This document shows positions 11,720-23,394 of a stretch of 64,000 nucleotides of DNA, piece by piece. The notes beneath the pieces are model-generated. The model saw nothing but the letters and a program-made list of their open reading frames with translations, made no database searches and was not told the DNA's origin. How positions within the stretch are numbered: position 1 is the first letter of the stretch; the number at the start of each line of letters is the position of its first letter. The position numbers and the translations under genes are program-made. Source of the stretch: Lycorma delicatula (taxonomy: Eukaryota > Arthropoda > Insecta > Hemiptera > Fulgoridae); the NCBI RefSeq assembly GCF_047948215.1, contig NC_134456.1, positions 10,311,001-10,375,000 on the forward strand, read 5' to 3'.

Positions 11720-12595
11720 ATGTTAGAGTCAAATACAGTGGTTGTTATAATATCAAACACTTCAATTACATCAACAATCAATGGTTAAAAAAGGTTAATA
11801 AAGATTAAAATTCTAAAAGTTCATTCTTGGTATCCATTCCATTTTTAATCGTATACTAGTGATCAGTAAAACAATCTGTAGCGTAAAAGGTGATAATTCA
11901 AATTTAATATATCTCTTTATGATAATTTTTTTTTATAAAACTGAAAGCAGCAAAACTGGTTTATAGTTAATTGTCAAAACTACTACCATAATTCAAATCT
12001 GAAGTTGACTGTGCTCTGACCATGATGTAGAAAAAATGGATTTACGTCATTTTCATAGAATCAGTCAACATAGCATCACATATTCCAACAGAAAAAATCC
12101 TAATAAAGGATTATAACAATTATATTTTTATCACCGTAATTATTGTTTTTTGTTGAACAGCAGCTGCATTAAAACATTATGAAAAAGATTCAAATAATAT
12201 AATTTTTAAGATTTATTTATGTCAACAACTAGACGATTTTGATATGACTTGTAATACTTAACTACTCTTGCATTGTACGGTTGATTTTTTTTTACTTTTT
12301 TAAATAGCTCATTTTATTAAAGATTCTTTTACAGAGAGTAAAGAGATTCATAGCTTCCTGGGTAGTAATTTTGTTGAATTTTTTATTATATAGTTATACT
12401 GAAATAATTTTATAAGATAATGTAACAAAAGGGACATTAAAACTAACATAAATAAAGATGATAATGTAAAATTTTTTTATTAAGATTTAAAAGTCAACAT
12501 TTAAAATCAAATACTTCAATAAATGTTAACTGAACATATAATTGTCATGTCTTCAGTTTGAAGGTTACATGTAATAAAGATGACCTTGAAAGACC
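11720..12595. other. AT-rich stretch
   Basis: Nothing was recognised except a short TTA/ATT microsatellite (about 12598-12613) at the 5' junction of the next LINE copy. Confidence 0.45.
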
Positions 12596-12613
12596 ATCAT
12601 TATTATTATTATT

Positions 12614-13356
12614 GCCTGCAGTAATGGTGGTCGCTGGCATCATACCCATTGCTATTCTGGCAAGGGAGCGCCAGATGACCTACAGCAGGCGACGGGCATA
12701 TGAAGACCGGGAGACCATTGCCAATGAGGAACGCATTTGAACGTTCCTCACATGGCAAGAGACCTGGGACCACGAGACCAGAGGATGATGGACTGCAGAG
12801 CTTATCCCTCTGGTCAGACTGTGGGTGGAGCAGCGCCATTGAGAGGTGGAGTACTACATGACCCAATTTTTAACGGGTCATGGGTACTTCTGGGCTTACC
12901 TCTATGTCATAGGGAAAGCGCCATCCCCCACTGCCTCGATTGCCCCAGTGTACGGGATGATGCTGAGACACTGAGCGCACCTTTTTCAAATGTGCTCGTT
13001 GGGTGGCAGATCGAGGAACACTAGAGGCGGATCTCGGAGCACTTAGTCCCCACAATGTGGTTGCGATGATGCTCCATAATCTGAGCAGCTGGGAAAGTGC
13101 AGCCCGATTCATTGGCAACATTCTCAGGACCAAAAGGGTTGACCTGGATAGTCCTGAAAATTAGATAGCACCTAATCAGGCCAGTATAGGAGGACTAGAC
13201 CGAAAGTAATATATTAAACGGTTCCGGGTCGAGTCCTGGTAGTAAGGGGGGGTGGTTTTAGTCGGTAGTCTGCTGATAGTGATTGGATAATACCATCTGT
13301 GGAAGCCCGACACTCTGTACGTAAATGAATTTCCACCTCCCTCCGCAAAAAAAAAA
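12614..13356 (+). pseudogene. R1-like LINE 3' end with poly-A tail
   Basis: The plus strand in three frames shows an RERQ...RRRAYEDRETIANEE segment, a WxHE/LIPLVRLWV-like stretch, then HCLDCPSVRDDAE and, one frame over, TFFKCARWVADRG. Together these form the C-x2-C ... H-x4-C zinc knuckle that ends ORF2 in R1-clade LINEs. The reading continues through ARFIGNILRTKRVD to a stop near 13165. A short 3' UTR then ends in cacctccctccgc and an A run (13347-13356). The copy is 5'-truncated to the tail. It lies 550 bp upstream of the host-gene exon at 13905, so it may sit in the preceding intron. Confidence 0.8.
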
Positions 13357-13904
13357 TTATTACATGATCAGCATTTATTTGTACAGAGACTAACAATCAA
13401 AATTAGATTAGAATATTCACTTTCTGAATCTGTCTTTAAAATTAAACTTCCTCTACTTTTAAAACATATAAATTTAGTTTATTAGAACCTCCTGTAGAAT
13501 AATAATTTAAAAAATGTAATAAAACATCCAAAGAACTATCCAAAGAACTTTTAGTTCTATTTCAGAAAAATTAGAATTGATTCACAGTTCACAGTTCATT
13601 AATTCAATTTATTATAGTTTGTGCTTTAACCAGCAAATCTCCACTACTATATATATATATTTTTTTTTTTTGAAATTTTTTGAAATGAAATATTCTGAAA
13701 AATCATCTTAGTTATGCTAAGAAACATGGATAAAGATTTGGTTGTGATTGATCAAGTAGTTTTTTTGTTTATCCTGAAGAAACAAAAACCCTCTTCCTCT
13801 TTGTACAATAGATTCAAAATTATTTGCATCTCTCTTGGCCAGATTTATTTTAACTACGCTTTTATAGTAAATTTAATAATAACTTTTTCTTTTTTTTTTT
13901 ACAG
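13357..13904 (+). other. Probable intron upstream of the recognised exon
   Basis: AT-rich sequence with an AT microsatellite (about 13650-13660) ends in a long pyrimidine tract and acag at 13901-13904, a strong 3' splice site. The 88-codon open frame starting at 13714 reads the following exon in another frame and is not the real product. Confidence 0.5.
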
Positions 13905-14057
13905 GCAACAAGCAATGCAGGTAGTCCACCAAGAGACGGTGAAACTGATCAAGAATTTGATCCAGAAAAAATCACCCTAAATGTACCAGATGAACTCTTT
14001 GCACCTGCATTTAATTCTATCAACAGTGTGTCAACCATTATAGGAAATGTCATACAG
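13905..14057 (+). CDS. Internal exon of a host gene of unknown function
   Basis: This 153-bp exon is bounded by tttttacag at the 3' splice site and cag|gtgtgc at the 5' splice site. It is open in phase 0 for 51 codons. The translation begins with a small polar, acidic stretch (ATSNAGSPPRDGETDQEFDP) and ends with a more hydrophobic helix-like region (FNSINSVSTIIGNVIQ). The phase matches the terminal exon at 19197, giving a continuous reading across the junction. I do not recognise the protein. Low complexity at the start and conserved-looking hydrophobic spacing later suggest real coding. Upstream exons are not evident in this window and probably lie beyond the left edge or are too short to see. 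Confidence 0.7.
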
Positions 14058-14239
14058 GTGTGCTTTTTTTTATTTACTTGTATTTATACAGATTTCAATG
14101 TTGCCTATAATTTTCCTTATTAGCAGCAGTCTGTCGACAGCATTGCTGTCAGTAGCCAGAGCATAATTTTCCCATTTTTTTTTTTAATTAATACGTATAA
14201 AAATAAGATTATTTAATAAAAGTCTGTATCATTTATCTT

Positions 14240-14815
14240 AGAATATTAAGAAAAGATATCACCAAACAGTGATCCTACCAGAAGCTTTATATGCATCAGA
14301 ATACAACTATAACAGAACAGGGTTGGACAAGATAAGAAGAAAAATTGCTAGAAAGATATACAGCCCAAAACTAAATGAGAACTTTGAAGCAAGAAATAAA
14401 TCAAATGAAGAAATACATACCAGAATAGAAAAGATTTCAAACACAATTAGGAAATGATGCTTATGGCTTTATGGACACTTTTCTGAATGAACAATGATAG
14501 ACTAACAAAACAAGTTTTTGATAAAACGAATAAATTAAAAAATAATTCTGTGTGGGTGAAAGAAGTTAAAAAGAAATTGCAGAATTCAACATTACAGATG
14601 AAATTATTAATGATAGAGATTCCTTTATAACTATATTCAAAATTATATAAGTTTTCCAGAAAAAAACAGAAGAGTTGACAGAAATTAGTCTGAAGAATAT
14701 AAAACAACTACAATCACAGAAAATGAAAGAATACTGGGCCAAACATAATACTGAAACATCCAAAAAGAAACTAAATGAAGATCCAAGACTAAAACTAAAT
14801 AAAGAATCCTTTATT
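14240..14815 (+). pseudogene. Non-LTR reverse-transcriptase C-terminal tail relic
   Basis: The plus strand reads VILPEALYASEYNYNR, KLNENFEARNKSNEEIHTR and SNTIRK. After frame changes come a YGHF-like piece, RLTKQVFDK, a WVKEVKK stretch and an IKQLQSQKMKEYWAKHN tail. This is the region after the RT thumb in LINEs whose ORF2 ends with a GH-x-x-R-M motif. A related tail lies inverted at 25.6-26.2 kb and a small piece repeats at 15.8 kb. Only the last part of the protein is present, with stops near 14457 and later frameshifts. Confidence 0.6.
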
Positions 14816-14900
14816 TAAAAGGCTAATAAAAAGGCTAATTTAAAAGGCTAATAAATAAAGACTTTAAAACTAAATAAAGAATCCAAGAAGAAACTAAATG
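14815..14900 (+). repeat. Short local duplications (aaggctaataaa / aaactaaat)
   Basis: The words aaggctaat and aactaaataaagaatcc recur two or three times within 90 bases after the LINE tail. This looks like local slippage duplication. Confidence 0.5.
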
Positions 14901-15814
14901 TGACTATTCTATATTGATTAACGTAGCCTTTTTAAAAACTTTACCACTATATGGTAGCTTTTCTTACTTTGTAAGAAAATTTCAGGTGAGAGTTAAGATT
15001 AAAAATATTTACTTGGTATTTGGTGGAACACAAAATGTATGGTATTGGCACTAATTAATTGATGGTTTATTACTTTGAAAGTTAAAAGAAAATGCACATT
15101 AGAATTTACTAATAAATTTCTAAACAAATTTTCCTGCACCATAAAAGTGGTGAGCCCAGAATTTGACAATTTAGTATTTACACAAAAACTAAAATATTTT
15201 TTTAAAATCTAAAGCAAATAAATCATTTTACAATTACAAATAAAATAAGTCAGTAGAATAAGCTGATTTAAAGTAGTGAAAATGAATTTTGCTAGCATAA
15301 GATAATAGGATATTATATAATATCATGTGCTAGGGGTTTAGATAAACAAGTGAAAAAAAGGCAGATTTTTCAGGAAAAATATTTTCTATTTTTAATATAT
15401 TCACTTTCAATTTTATACACTTAGTCTAAAAATGCTCAAGTTGTTCAATCCCGTTCTTATAGTTTATGCAGGTTTACAAAATAAGGAATGTTTTGGTAAC
15501 AATTTCATCATTTTGCACAAATCCCTTTCCTTTGCATAAAAAAAAAATAAGTATTCTTACATGTAAAAAAATAAAAATTTGTTATCAACCATACGCAGAG
15601 ATTATAAGTTTTCTGTCTCATACAAGGTAGATAATTTGCATAACTTTATAAAACATCTTTGTTAATAAAATTGTTAATATTTGTTAAGTTATTTGTTAAT
15701 ATTAAAACTTTATTGAAACATTAGCAATAATTATGAGTTTTGACCAAAAACTCAAGTTTTGCTTTTTTTAGAAAACAGTGTGCTTACTGTAAAAATACCA
15801 AGTAAAATGTTATG

Positions 15815-15940
15815 GTTTTTTGGAATGAGCAAGGGTAGACTAACAAAACAAATATTTGATAAAATATAAACTAAAAAAACAGTTCTGTATGGGTAGAAGA
15901 AGTTAAAAGAGAAATTTCAGAAATACAGACTATGCAGTTA
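15815..15940 (+). pseudogene. Small LINE-tail fragment, second copy
   Basis: The words ggtagactaacaaaacaa, atttgataaaat and ctgtatgggtagaagaagtt parallel 14490-14560 closely. This marks a second, shorter copy of the same LINE tail. Its translation repeats RLTKQIFDK. Confidence 0.6.
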
Positions 15941-16299
15941 AATCTCCATTTCTTTTCATTTTTTACTGGTTTCATTTATTACACTGAAGAAAGGAAAAAA
16001 AAATTATGGTTCATTTAATACTTTCCTATTATTTCATTTATTTATTACTCATTCATTTATTACTTTCTTACACAATAATGAAGTTAATGTATATGATCTT
16101 ATATTATGTTATTTAAATTTAGGCTTACCATATTTTTTTCGGTTCAACCCAGGATATATTTTTTAAATTACTTAAAGTCTTAACAGTTTACTGAAACATT
16201 AAACTTTTTTTATTCACTTGTATTTTTCGCTAAACATGACTTTTTCAGAAGTGGTTTGTTTGTTTTAATTACATCATAAAATTTACAACAAGAAAATTC

Positions 16300-16660
16300 T
16301 GAAGTAATTTTAACATTTATTTAGATCAAATGTTCCCCATAATTGAAAAAAGCTCTCAACTGGAGCAGATATCCCAGGCAAAGACATTGCAAACTCAACT
16401 GTTTTAGATATATTGCAACATGAAGTATCAGTCTTTTGAAATACCTTAAAAACTGCTTTCCACTTCTCTTCAACAGTATCTGTACTTTTTCAGAACTTGA
16501 ACCACAACCTACCCTTTGGTCTTGAATTATTTGGTTCAACAATGTACGTTCATCAATAGGTCATCAATATTTATGGAATCTTTTATAATTTCATTAACAA
16601 CTTGTGCACTCTCTTCTAAATCAGACCAGGCAATTTTAGTTTATAAATTTATCAAAACTG
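16300..16660 (-). pseudogene. hAT transposase C-terminal relic
   Basis: The minus strand in one frame gives KTVEFAMSLPGISAPVESFF. This resembles the hAT dimerisation segment, in which a hydrophobic stretch is followed by P-x-S/T-x-A-x-x-E-R-x-F. The expected basic residue after the conserved glutamate is replaced. The open frame 16542-16321 is a neighbouring frame of the same relic. No N-terminal BED finger or ends were found. It abuts the Tc1 relic on the opposite strand. Confidence 0.55.
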
Positions 16661-16679
16661 GTTCTCCACAGCTCTAAGT

Positions 16680-17668
16680 ATTGGATGCTGTTAATGAAAT
16701 TGTGAAAAGATTTAAGGAAATAGGTTCCATCTTTCCAAAGAGAAAAGGAAAATGTGGACAGAAAAAGAAAACCACGCCTACACAGGATCGATTACTAATA
16801 AAAAAAAAAGCAAAATTAATCCATGATTGAGCCTAATAGGGATTTGAGAGCAAGTGGGTCTAATGTTTCTGATATAACAATTCATAGAAGATTGTTGGCA
16901 GTGGGAAGGATTGCTCAAAAACTTAAAAAAAAAGCAGTTACTGACAGAGGTTATGAAGACAAAAAGACTTCAATAGGCAAAGGAACATAAAGAATTGACT
17001 ATTGAGATGTGTAAAAAAGTTATTTCCTCAGACAAGACTCATTTCTTCATCCAAGGAGAGAGAGTACTTACATCCATAAGTCAGCAGATGAGAAGACTAT
17101 TACAACTGCAAAAGCTCCCAATCACCCAGCCAAAAAGATGTTTTGGGGATGTTTTACACATGAAGGGCCAGAAGCACTTGTGTCTATGGATGAGATGATG
17201 AAATCGGGCCAATACATTAACATATGCCAAAGAAAAATAGTGCCACTTATGCAGAAGAACCCAGAACTCATTTTCCAACAGGACCTTGCACTATGTCACA
17301 TGTCAACGAAAGCAAACGAGTTCTTCAAAAACCAAAATTTTGACTGCTCTTGTGGCTAGGGAACTCTCCCAACTCGTATCTAATTGAAAATCTATGGGCC
17401 ATACTAAAAGGAAGACTTGGGAAAATGAATTGTGGTACAAAAACTGACCTTAGTTCAGCGATACAGGTTTAGTTTCAAGATGAAGAAATCAAAAATCATT
17501 GTTCTACCTTAGTGGAATCAATGCCAGATAAGATTAATGAATTAATTAAAAACAAAGGAGGACACAAACTATTACATTTAAGTTTGACTATTAAACATTT
17601 TTTCTTTTAAAAATAAATTTTTCTGTTAAAAATACTGTGTTGGATTAATTTGTTTGCCACCGTACAAT
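16680..17668 (+). pseudogene. Tc1-like transposase relic
   Basis: The plus strand carries a helix-turn-helix region (16690-16900, broken), then SSDKTHFFIQGE (first catalytic aspartate, about 17025), FWGCFTHEG, IFQQDLALCHMSTKANEFF (second aspartate, about 17278) and PNSYLIENLWAILKGRLG (glutamate, about 17388). Spacing fits the DD34E class of Tc1 transposases. The frame changes between the first two motifs, and single stops interrupt both halves. The right end is followed by gttggattaatttgtttgcc and tac, the likely terminal inverted repeat (about 17638-17665). No matching left end was seen, so the element is probably truncated on the left, next to the hAT relic. Confidence 0.85.
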
Positions 17669-17669
17669 G

Positions 17670-18080
17670 TAATTTTATTTAAAATAAGATTATTTTATTT
17701 TTAATATTTTCACTTGCCTTCCAGTTTGCTAGGTCTTTCTCTAGTGAAATGAAATACCCATGTTCTTTCTAAATTAATTAATAATTTTTTTTGAATTAAT
17801 GTATAATGGTTTATTCTCAAAATTCTTTATAAAAATATTTTTTTAAATTAAATTTTTTTCTCCTACTGAAAGAATGAGGTTTTTCAAATTTAATATTTTT
17901 CTAGTACCTTAAAACTGAACATTTGTACCATGTTTAAAAATCATCCTGTTTGTATAAAAAAACAGCAGGATTTATTTGCCACTGCATATTCTATTCCATT
18001 AGCCAAGAAATTCTTTTGTATCATTATACAAATGAGTGCTCTAGATTCTTGTACCTTTTTTATGTGACTGTTATGGTATT
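17670..18080. other. AT-rich intron sequence
   Basis: No recognisable feature. Confidence 0.4.
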
Positions 18081-18082
18081 TA

Positions 18083-18125
18083 TACAGAATGAGCAACATA
18101 AAAACGAACCCATAATGAAACCGCT
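18083..18125. repeat. Left terminal inverted repeat
   Basis: It starts tacagaatgagcaac and pairs with the complement of 19038-19080, differing at 7 of 43 positions by my count. Confidence 0.88.
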
Positions 18126-19037
18126 ACCCAACACTATTTATGAAAGACTCTCACACAACTAGCGCGACTAGTGGATGTATATGTTACTGATTGTTGATGC
18201 TGTTTGTCAGGTGGTTACATGCCAGTGCGGTATACGTATTGTTGAAGTGTAGTATTGTGAGTACAGTTATGCTTGTGTAAAATGCCTTATTCAATCCAGG
18301 AGAGGATAACTACAGCTGAGGCCTATATTCGTTCTGGATTGTTTGAAGAATCACGACTAGTATTTGTAGAAAAATTTCCAAATGCCTGTATCCAACTGAA
18401 GAGTAGCATATATGATTTAGTTAAAAAATGGCCCACAACAGGTTCGGTTTCAAATGCAAAAGAAATTAGGCAACTTTCCGTTAGGACTCCATAGGCCATT
18501 GCTGATATTGAAGGAGAATTAATGAGTGTCCAAAAAAATCACTACCCAAGTTATCCCAACAACCTGTTGTTAAGTACACATCTTTTCATAGAATTTTTCA
18601 TTAATTAAAATTGAAACCATACCGCATTACAATTGTGCAATAACTGAAGGAGACAGACAAACTGAAATGACTTGATTATTGCAACTGGCCTCTCAAAAAC
18701 ATTGTGATGGATAGACAGAGTTGTCTACTTGCGATTTTTTCCTTTGGGGCTACTTAAAGGAGGTAGTTTATGCATATAATCCCCACAATATTAATGCACT
18801 GAAGGTGAACATTCAACAAGAAATCAAAGCAATTGACAACAACGTTTTGCATCAGACGACTCTCAACATGATCAGTCAAGCACAAAAGTGCATCGATCCC
18901 CAGGGGGGTTATTTTCAACACCTTTTGTAACAATAAGGTAAATAAATACAACATTTAAATTACGTTTTATGTTTTCCTTATTTAATCTATTTGTATCATT
19001 CATAAAATTTCATTCCAACATAACCTACCGATTCTGC

Positions 19038-19080
19038 AGCGGTTATGTTATGGGTTCGGTTTTATATTGCTCAGTCTGCA
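19038..19080. repeat. Right terminal inverted repeat
   Basis: It ends ttgctcagtctgca, complementary to the left end, and is followed by the TA target duplication at 19081-19082. Confidence 0.88.
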
Positions 19081-19196
19081 TATTATTGTAGGCATATTGT
19101 TATTAAAATACTATACTCTTTTTTTTTTATTTCTTGCAGATGGATAAAATAAAATTAAGTGGTTTTATTTTACAGTTTGTAATTTTTTTGTTACAG

Positions 19197-19442
19197 AATA
19201 CAGCAGAAAGACTTGCACGTTTTATTGAAGCAATAAAACCATTATTACGAAGAAAACTTGGTCTTCAGTCATCTAAAAGGGATACAATTAACGATTCAGA
19301 TGATACAGAAGAGCCACCAGCTTCATATTCATTTCAAACCAGTTTTAGTTCAAAAGATACTAAAAGCGGTACATCAGAATCAAATTCAGACAATAAAAGC
19401 ACAATCAAATCAAGTTACACTGCATTAATACATAAAAGATAG
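19197..19442 (+). CDS. Terminal exon of the host gene of unknown function
   Basis: This 246-bp exon opens after gttacag (acceptor at 19191-19196) and runs 81 codons to a TAG at 19440-19442. It starts NTAERLARFIEAIKPLLRRK, continuing the amphipathic segment of the previous exon in phase 0. It then becomes serine- and acid-rich (NDSDDTEEPPASYSF) and ends near SYTALIHKR. The basic helix followed by a disordered acidic, serine-rich tail is what can be seen; no known domain was recognised. An AATAAA at 19758-19763 could serve as polyadenylation signal. Synonymous-looking composition and both splice sites support a real gene, unlike the transposon relics around it. Confidence 0.72.
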   Translation, partial: NTAERLARFIEAIKPLLRRKLGLQSSKRDTINDSDDTEEPPASYSFQTSFSSKDTKSGTSESNSDNKSTIKSSYTALIHKR

Positions 19443-21590
19443 GGCAACTAATTGATTTTATTGGTTAAAAATGGACAGTTTTTTTAATAATTAATGAACA
19501 TTTATATAAGTGCTGATTTACTCATTTTATAAAATTCTCATAACATAGTTTGGTTATGGAGTAGATCACATCTTGTATTACTTTCTTTTTTTTTTGACAT
19601 ACATTTTGCTTTGTTTAGTAAGGTACCATGTGATATAACTAAAGTGTTTGACTGAATGTGAGGTGTTAAAACAGTGGTAAAATATGTGATTTCTGAATGA
19701 AGCATGCTAACTTCTGAACTTGTATAAGTCTTATTAAAAAAAAAATAAAAGAAACTGAATAAATTAAACATTATGAAGTAAAATAAAATAATACTGACTG
19801 TCTGATGTCATCGTTTTATATGTAGTGCTTCAAAGTTCTGACATGTTAGATTTAATGCATAATTTTGATCATTTGTTATAATTATTTTGTCTAATTATTT
19901 TATTATTAAGTTCTCTCAGAACTCAATATTTGGACTAAAATATATATTAGTTTCCTGCAAAAGAATTGTAATATTCTTAATTTAATTGTGAAAAATATGT
20001 ATTACATGTTGTGCAGGTTGTATTATGAGATTGCACCTAAATACTAGATACAGTCCATTAATTACTTTTATAAAATTACCTGCAACATTTTCTAATTGCT
20101 ACTATTTATAGTCTAATGCAAAATCAGGTATAGAAAGACAAGTTTACAAAATTCTTGGGTGTGTTTTTAGATTCATGGATTATTCTCCTTTTTTATACTT
20201 GGATTATAAGACATTCTTTTCCTCTTCAACCGTTCAGCTAACATATTTCTGTTGTCTGATCAAAATTGTCGTTGATTTACATGACAGATAAGCTATACTT
20301 TCATGAAAACTTTTATAGAACGCTAATTTTTATCTTGTTTTTAACATCTGCATGTTATATATTATCCAATTTATTGAAATTAACATTTATATTATGTAGT
20401 GTTTAAGTGGACCCACATTTGTATGTCATACCTGTTATTTATTATTTTTCTGTTGTAAGCAGTAAGCAGCGGGGTGAACTACTTTACCAACTCATATATA
20501 TTTCTTATTTAATTACCGATAAATGATACAGACCGTATGATCAGTATATCAGGAATATTACAAACAAGCGGGTTCAATATAAAAACATATTTAGATATAT
20601 TTAACAAAAAAAAACTTAATCATTACATTAAGCAAGCCATTACACTTCATATTAACAAACATTTAAAACTGTCATTAGGTTTATTTTTATCCATGATCAG
20701 TAAATGTGATATGATATATGTGATCTGGAGGCAGCATAAAACAACAGAAAGACCAAATAATCAATAATCTACTCATTTTATTCTTACTGGATTTGAAAAG
20801 TAATAATTTTTATGTAAATTCCTAAGTTTCATAGTAAATTTCAAATGTAAATTCATAGGTTTGATTTATCTTGAATGGAAAATTTAAAAATAATAACATT
20901 ATGAATATATTAATTTGTAATTTGCAGTAATTACCTCAGTAATTGCAAGTTTTTGAACAAATATGTCATACAGTTTCTCTGTAAATCTGTAATATTACAA
21001 GCAATATCAGGTGCAATTCCTGGCACAAATGTTATTCCTGGTATCATAATTGTTTCACCTTTCATTTCAGTTTTCTCATTTACCTTATTAAAGTACATGT
21101 ATTTAAACATGTGTGAGGTTGCAGTAGTAAAAAATAAAATCTAATTTTTACATTTATCCGGAACTGTTCGTTATGGAACACTGAAAGGATTCATTAACTT
21201 TTGTTTACTTAAATTATATAAAATTAATCTGAATAAATATAATGTTCAATTATTTATAGTAAGAACTTATTTTTCTGAATTTGTTTAAATTTGACTTAAT
21301 CTACATAAAGTGTAAATTTAAATAAATATTTATCTAGAAGATTATAGTAGATTTTAGGGAAAATAGAGATTTAATACGTACAAAACTTTATTCATATTTA
21401 TGGTTCACATTTTTATTTCAAAAAATATATAAATAATGCTTGTACAATACTTTTTAAAACAATTTAAAAAAATATATATATGGAAAATGTGACGGTGATT
21501 ATAGTAGAATGAGCTAAGTTCAAATATACATTATGTTATTTTGTAATTTTAATTCTATAGTTGTAATTTATAAAATATTTATTTATTTAT
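19443..21590. other. 3' UTR and AT-rich downstream stretch
   Basis: The first few hundred bases are the likely 3' UTR, with AATAAA at 19758-19763. The rest is AT-rich. Open frames of 63-77 codons (20537-20767, 20953-21144) show no family features. Confidence 0.4.
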
Positions 21591-21649
21591 ACCACAACAG
21601 CAGATTGATACCCAGTAGTAGCTACTGATGAATAATAATCAATTTTTAT

Positions 21650-21710
21650 AGCACATGAAAAATGCCATTCCTGACTGAAACTCAAACCCAGAACCTCTGG
21701 ATAGTAATGT
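21650..21710 (-). repeat. tRNA-derived SINE, family 1, copy c (degenerate)
   Basis: The plus-strand words aaaaatgccattcctgactg and ctcaaacccagaacctctgg are the decayed complement of the family's B-box and body (compare 43525-43570). Confidence 0.6.
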
Positions 21711-21719
21711 GCAATCAAT

Positions 21720-23390
21720 CATTCATGGAGCTCAGCAGAAATGCTGTTAGAAATAATTAAAGAATAAACTATGTTAAACTTCCAATAAAGTTAAAATAAT
21801 TTAATAGTGACTTAATCTTGAACAAAATAAGTAAAAAACAAACATTAAAAAAAATTAACTTTTGTTGAAGATTTTCTTTGTGGAAAGTTGTGCAGAAGAC
21901 AGAGAATAAAAAATTTATTTAAAGTTCTTGAATTATTCTTTCATTTTATTTTTATCATTATGCACTATTTCACATATATCATATCACAAACAATTTTAAT
22001 TTTTATACATAATAATAATAATAGTATTTTATAGATACATAATAATATTTTTAATTATACATAATTAATTTTTATACATAATACATAATAATAATAATAA
22101 TTCAACTTCATTTCTTGAATTTAGGATAGATTTTGAGTCTATAGACAATAGAATTATTGATTTTTTACTATTTTTTCATTCTTTAAATGCAAAAAAACAC
22201 CACGGACTGCAATTGTATTTTATGTAATTTAGAGAATTACATACTAATTAATAATAGATTCCATAAATGGTATTAATCATTTGCTTTATATCTACCAAAT
22301 AATTAAAAAGTAAGTATGAACATATGCATAAAGAACTTGATTGCTCCTGTTGAAGAATTAATGCATATGCATTAAAAATAATATGAAATATTATGAATTA
22401 GCCAGCCAGCTGGCTAAATTATATCAACAATATATAACTATATATTTAGAGATTACAAACTATTAGTAAGATATTAAAATAATTATTATTAATAAATAGA
22501 AAGTCAGTTTTGTATATTATGTAATGATCTATTAATTATACTAATTAAAGTTCCACCAGCTGAGGTGTGGTGTATGTTAAAGACAAATATTTAGACTAGT
22601 TATTAAAAATCTCTACAAAACACAAGGAACTACTTACATGAAATTAGATTAAATTTATATGTTTAAAATTTGATATCAATGTTATGACATGTTTTAATAT
22701 TTAAAGGTTTTTAAACGTTAACAGCAATACTATATTTTAACATGAAAGTTATAAAAATTGTAACTAAATCTGAACTAAATTTTACTCCAAGATAAGCTTC
22801 TTGAAAGACTGGCACTAGGAGCATGTTTGAATTGAATTGTCAAAGATCTTTTTAATCTATGATGTGTTCAAAAAATGTATTGATCAAAATTATATTTGTG
22901 CTTCTATTAAGTTATTTTTTTGTGTTAATATATTTTTAATTGCTGAGTGTAAATCTAATGTGCAACCTTTGTTATTTATGTGTAACAAATGAAGACATAC
23001 ATAAATGTCAAAAACTAACATAAAAATTGCACATGCAGATAATAAAAAATGAAATTTAAGTGCTATTGAACAACTTGTAAGTATGCAATAAAAAAAAAAA
23101 AGTTTCTGAATTAACAAACATAATTTAAATCACACGTGTTCTTTGACAATATAATGAATAACCAGTATTTAATAAACCTTATCTAAACACTAGTACTACA
23201 TGACATGGCATAAAAGTGTTCAGCTCTTCCAAAAGCAAGAGGCTCTGAAAAGCTCTAGGACATATAGTGTAAAGTTTTTGTACCTTTTACCTTAAAATAC
23301 AGCATGCAATATTAGATTTTTAAATACTTTTCAATTTATGTAATGAGAAATAATAAACATATAATTTTATAAAGTGCAAATAAAGGTTCT
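21720..23390. other. AT-rich stretch with simple repeats
   Basis: It holds AAT/ATA-type simple sequence (22008-22100) but no recognised gene. A short palindrome agccagccagctggct lies near 22403. Confidence 0.45.
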
Positions 23391-23394
23391 TGTC

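Larger units (their letters stand above)
18083..19080 (+). mobile_element. Mariner-like element with internal deletion, 998 bp
   Basis: Terminal inverted repeats of 43 bases (18083-18125 and the complement of 19038-19080) match at 36 positions. The element is flanked by TA on both sides (18081-18082, 19081-19082), the classic target of this superfamily. Inside, 18279-18494 encodes an N-terminal helix-turn-helix region starting MPYSIQERITTAEAYIRSG, and 18721-18930 encodes the C-terminal region with CDFFLWGYLKEVVY. The catalytic core between them, with the first two acidic residues, is missing or unreadable. The element is therefore non-autonomous. It lies in the host-gene intron, about 115 bp before the terminal exon. 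Confidence 0.88.
14058..19196 (+). other. Large intron filled with transposon relics
   Basis: A gt donor at 14058 and a ttacag acceptor at 19191-19196 delimit about 5.1 kb. It contains a LINE tail, a second small LINE-tail fragment, a hAT relic, a Tc1 relic and a complete-ended mariner-like element, in both orientations. Intron assignment rests on matching phase and splice-site quality. Confidence 0.6.
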
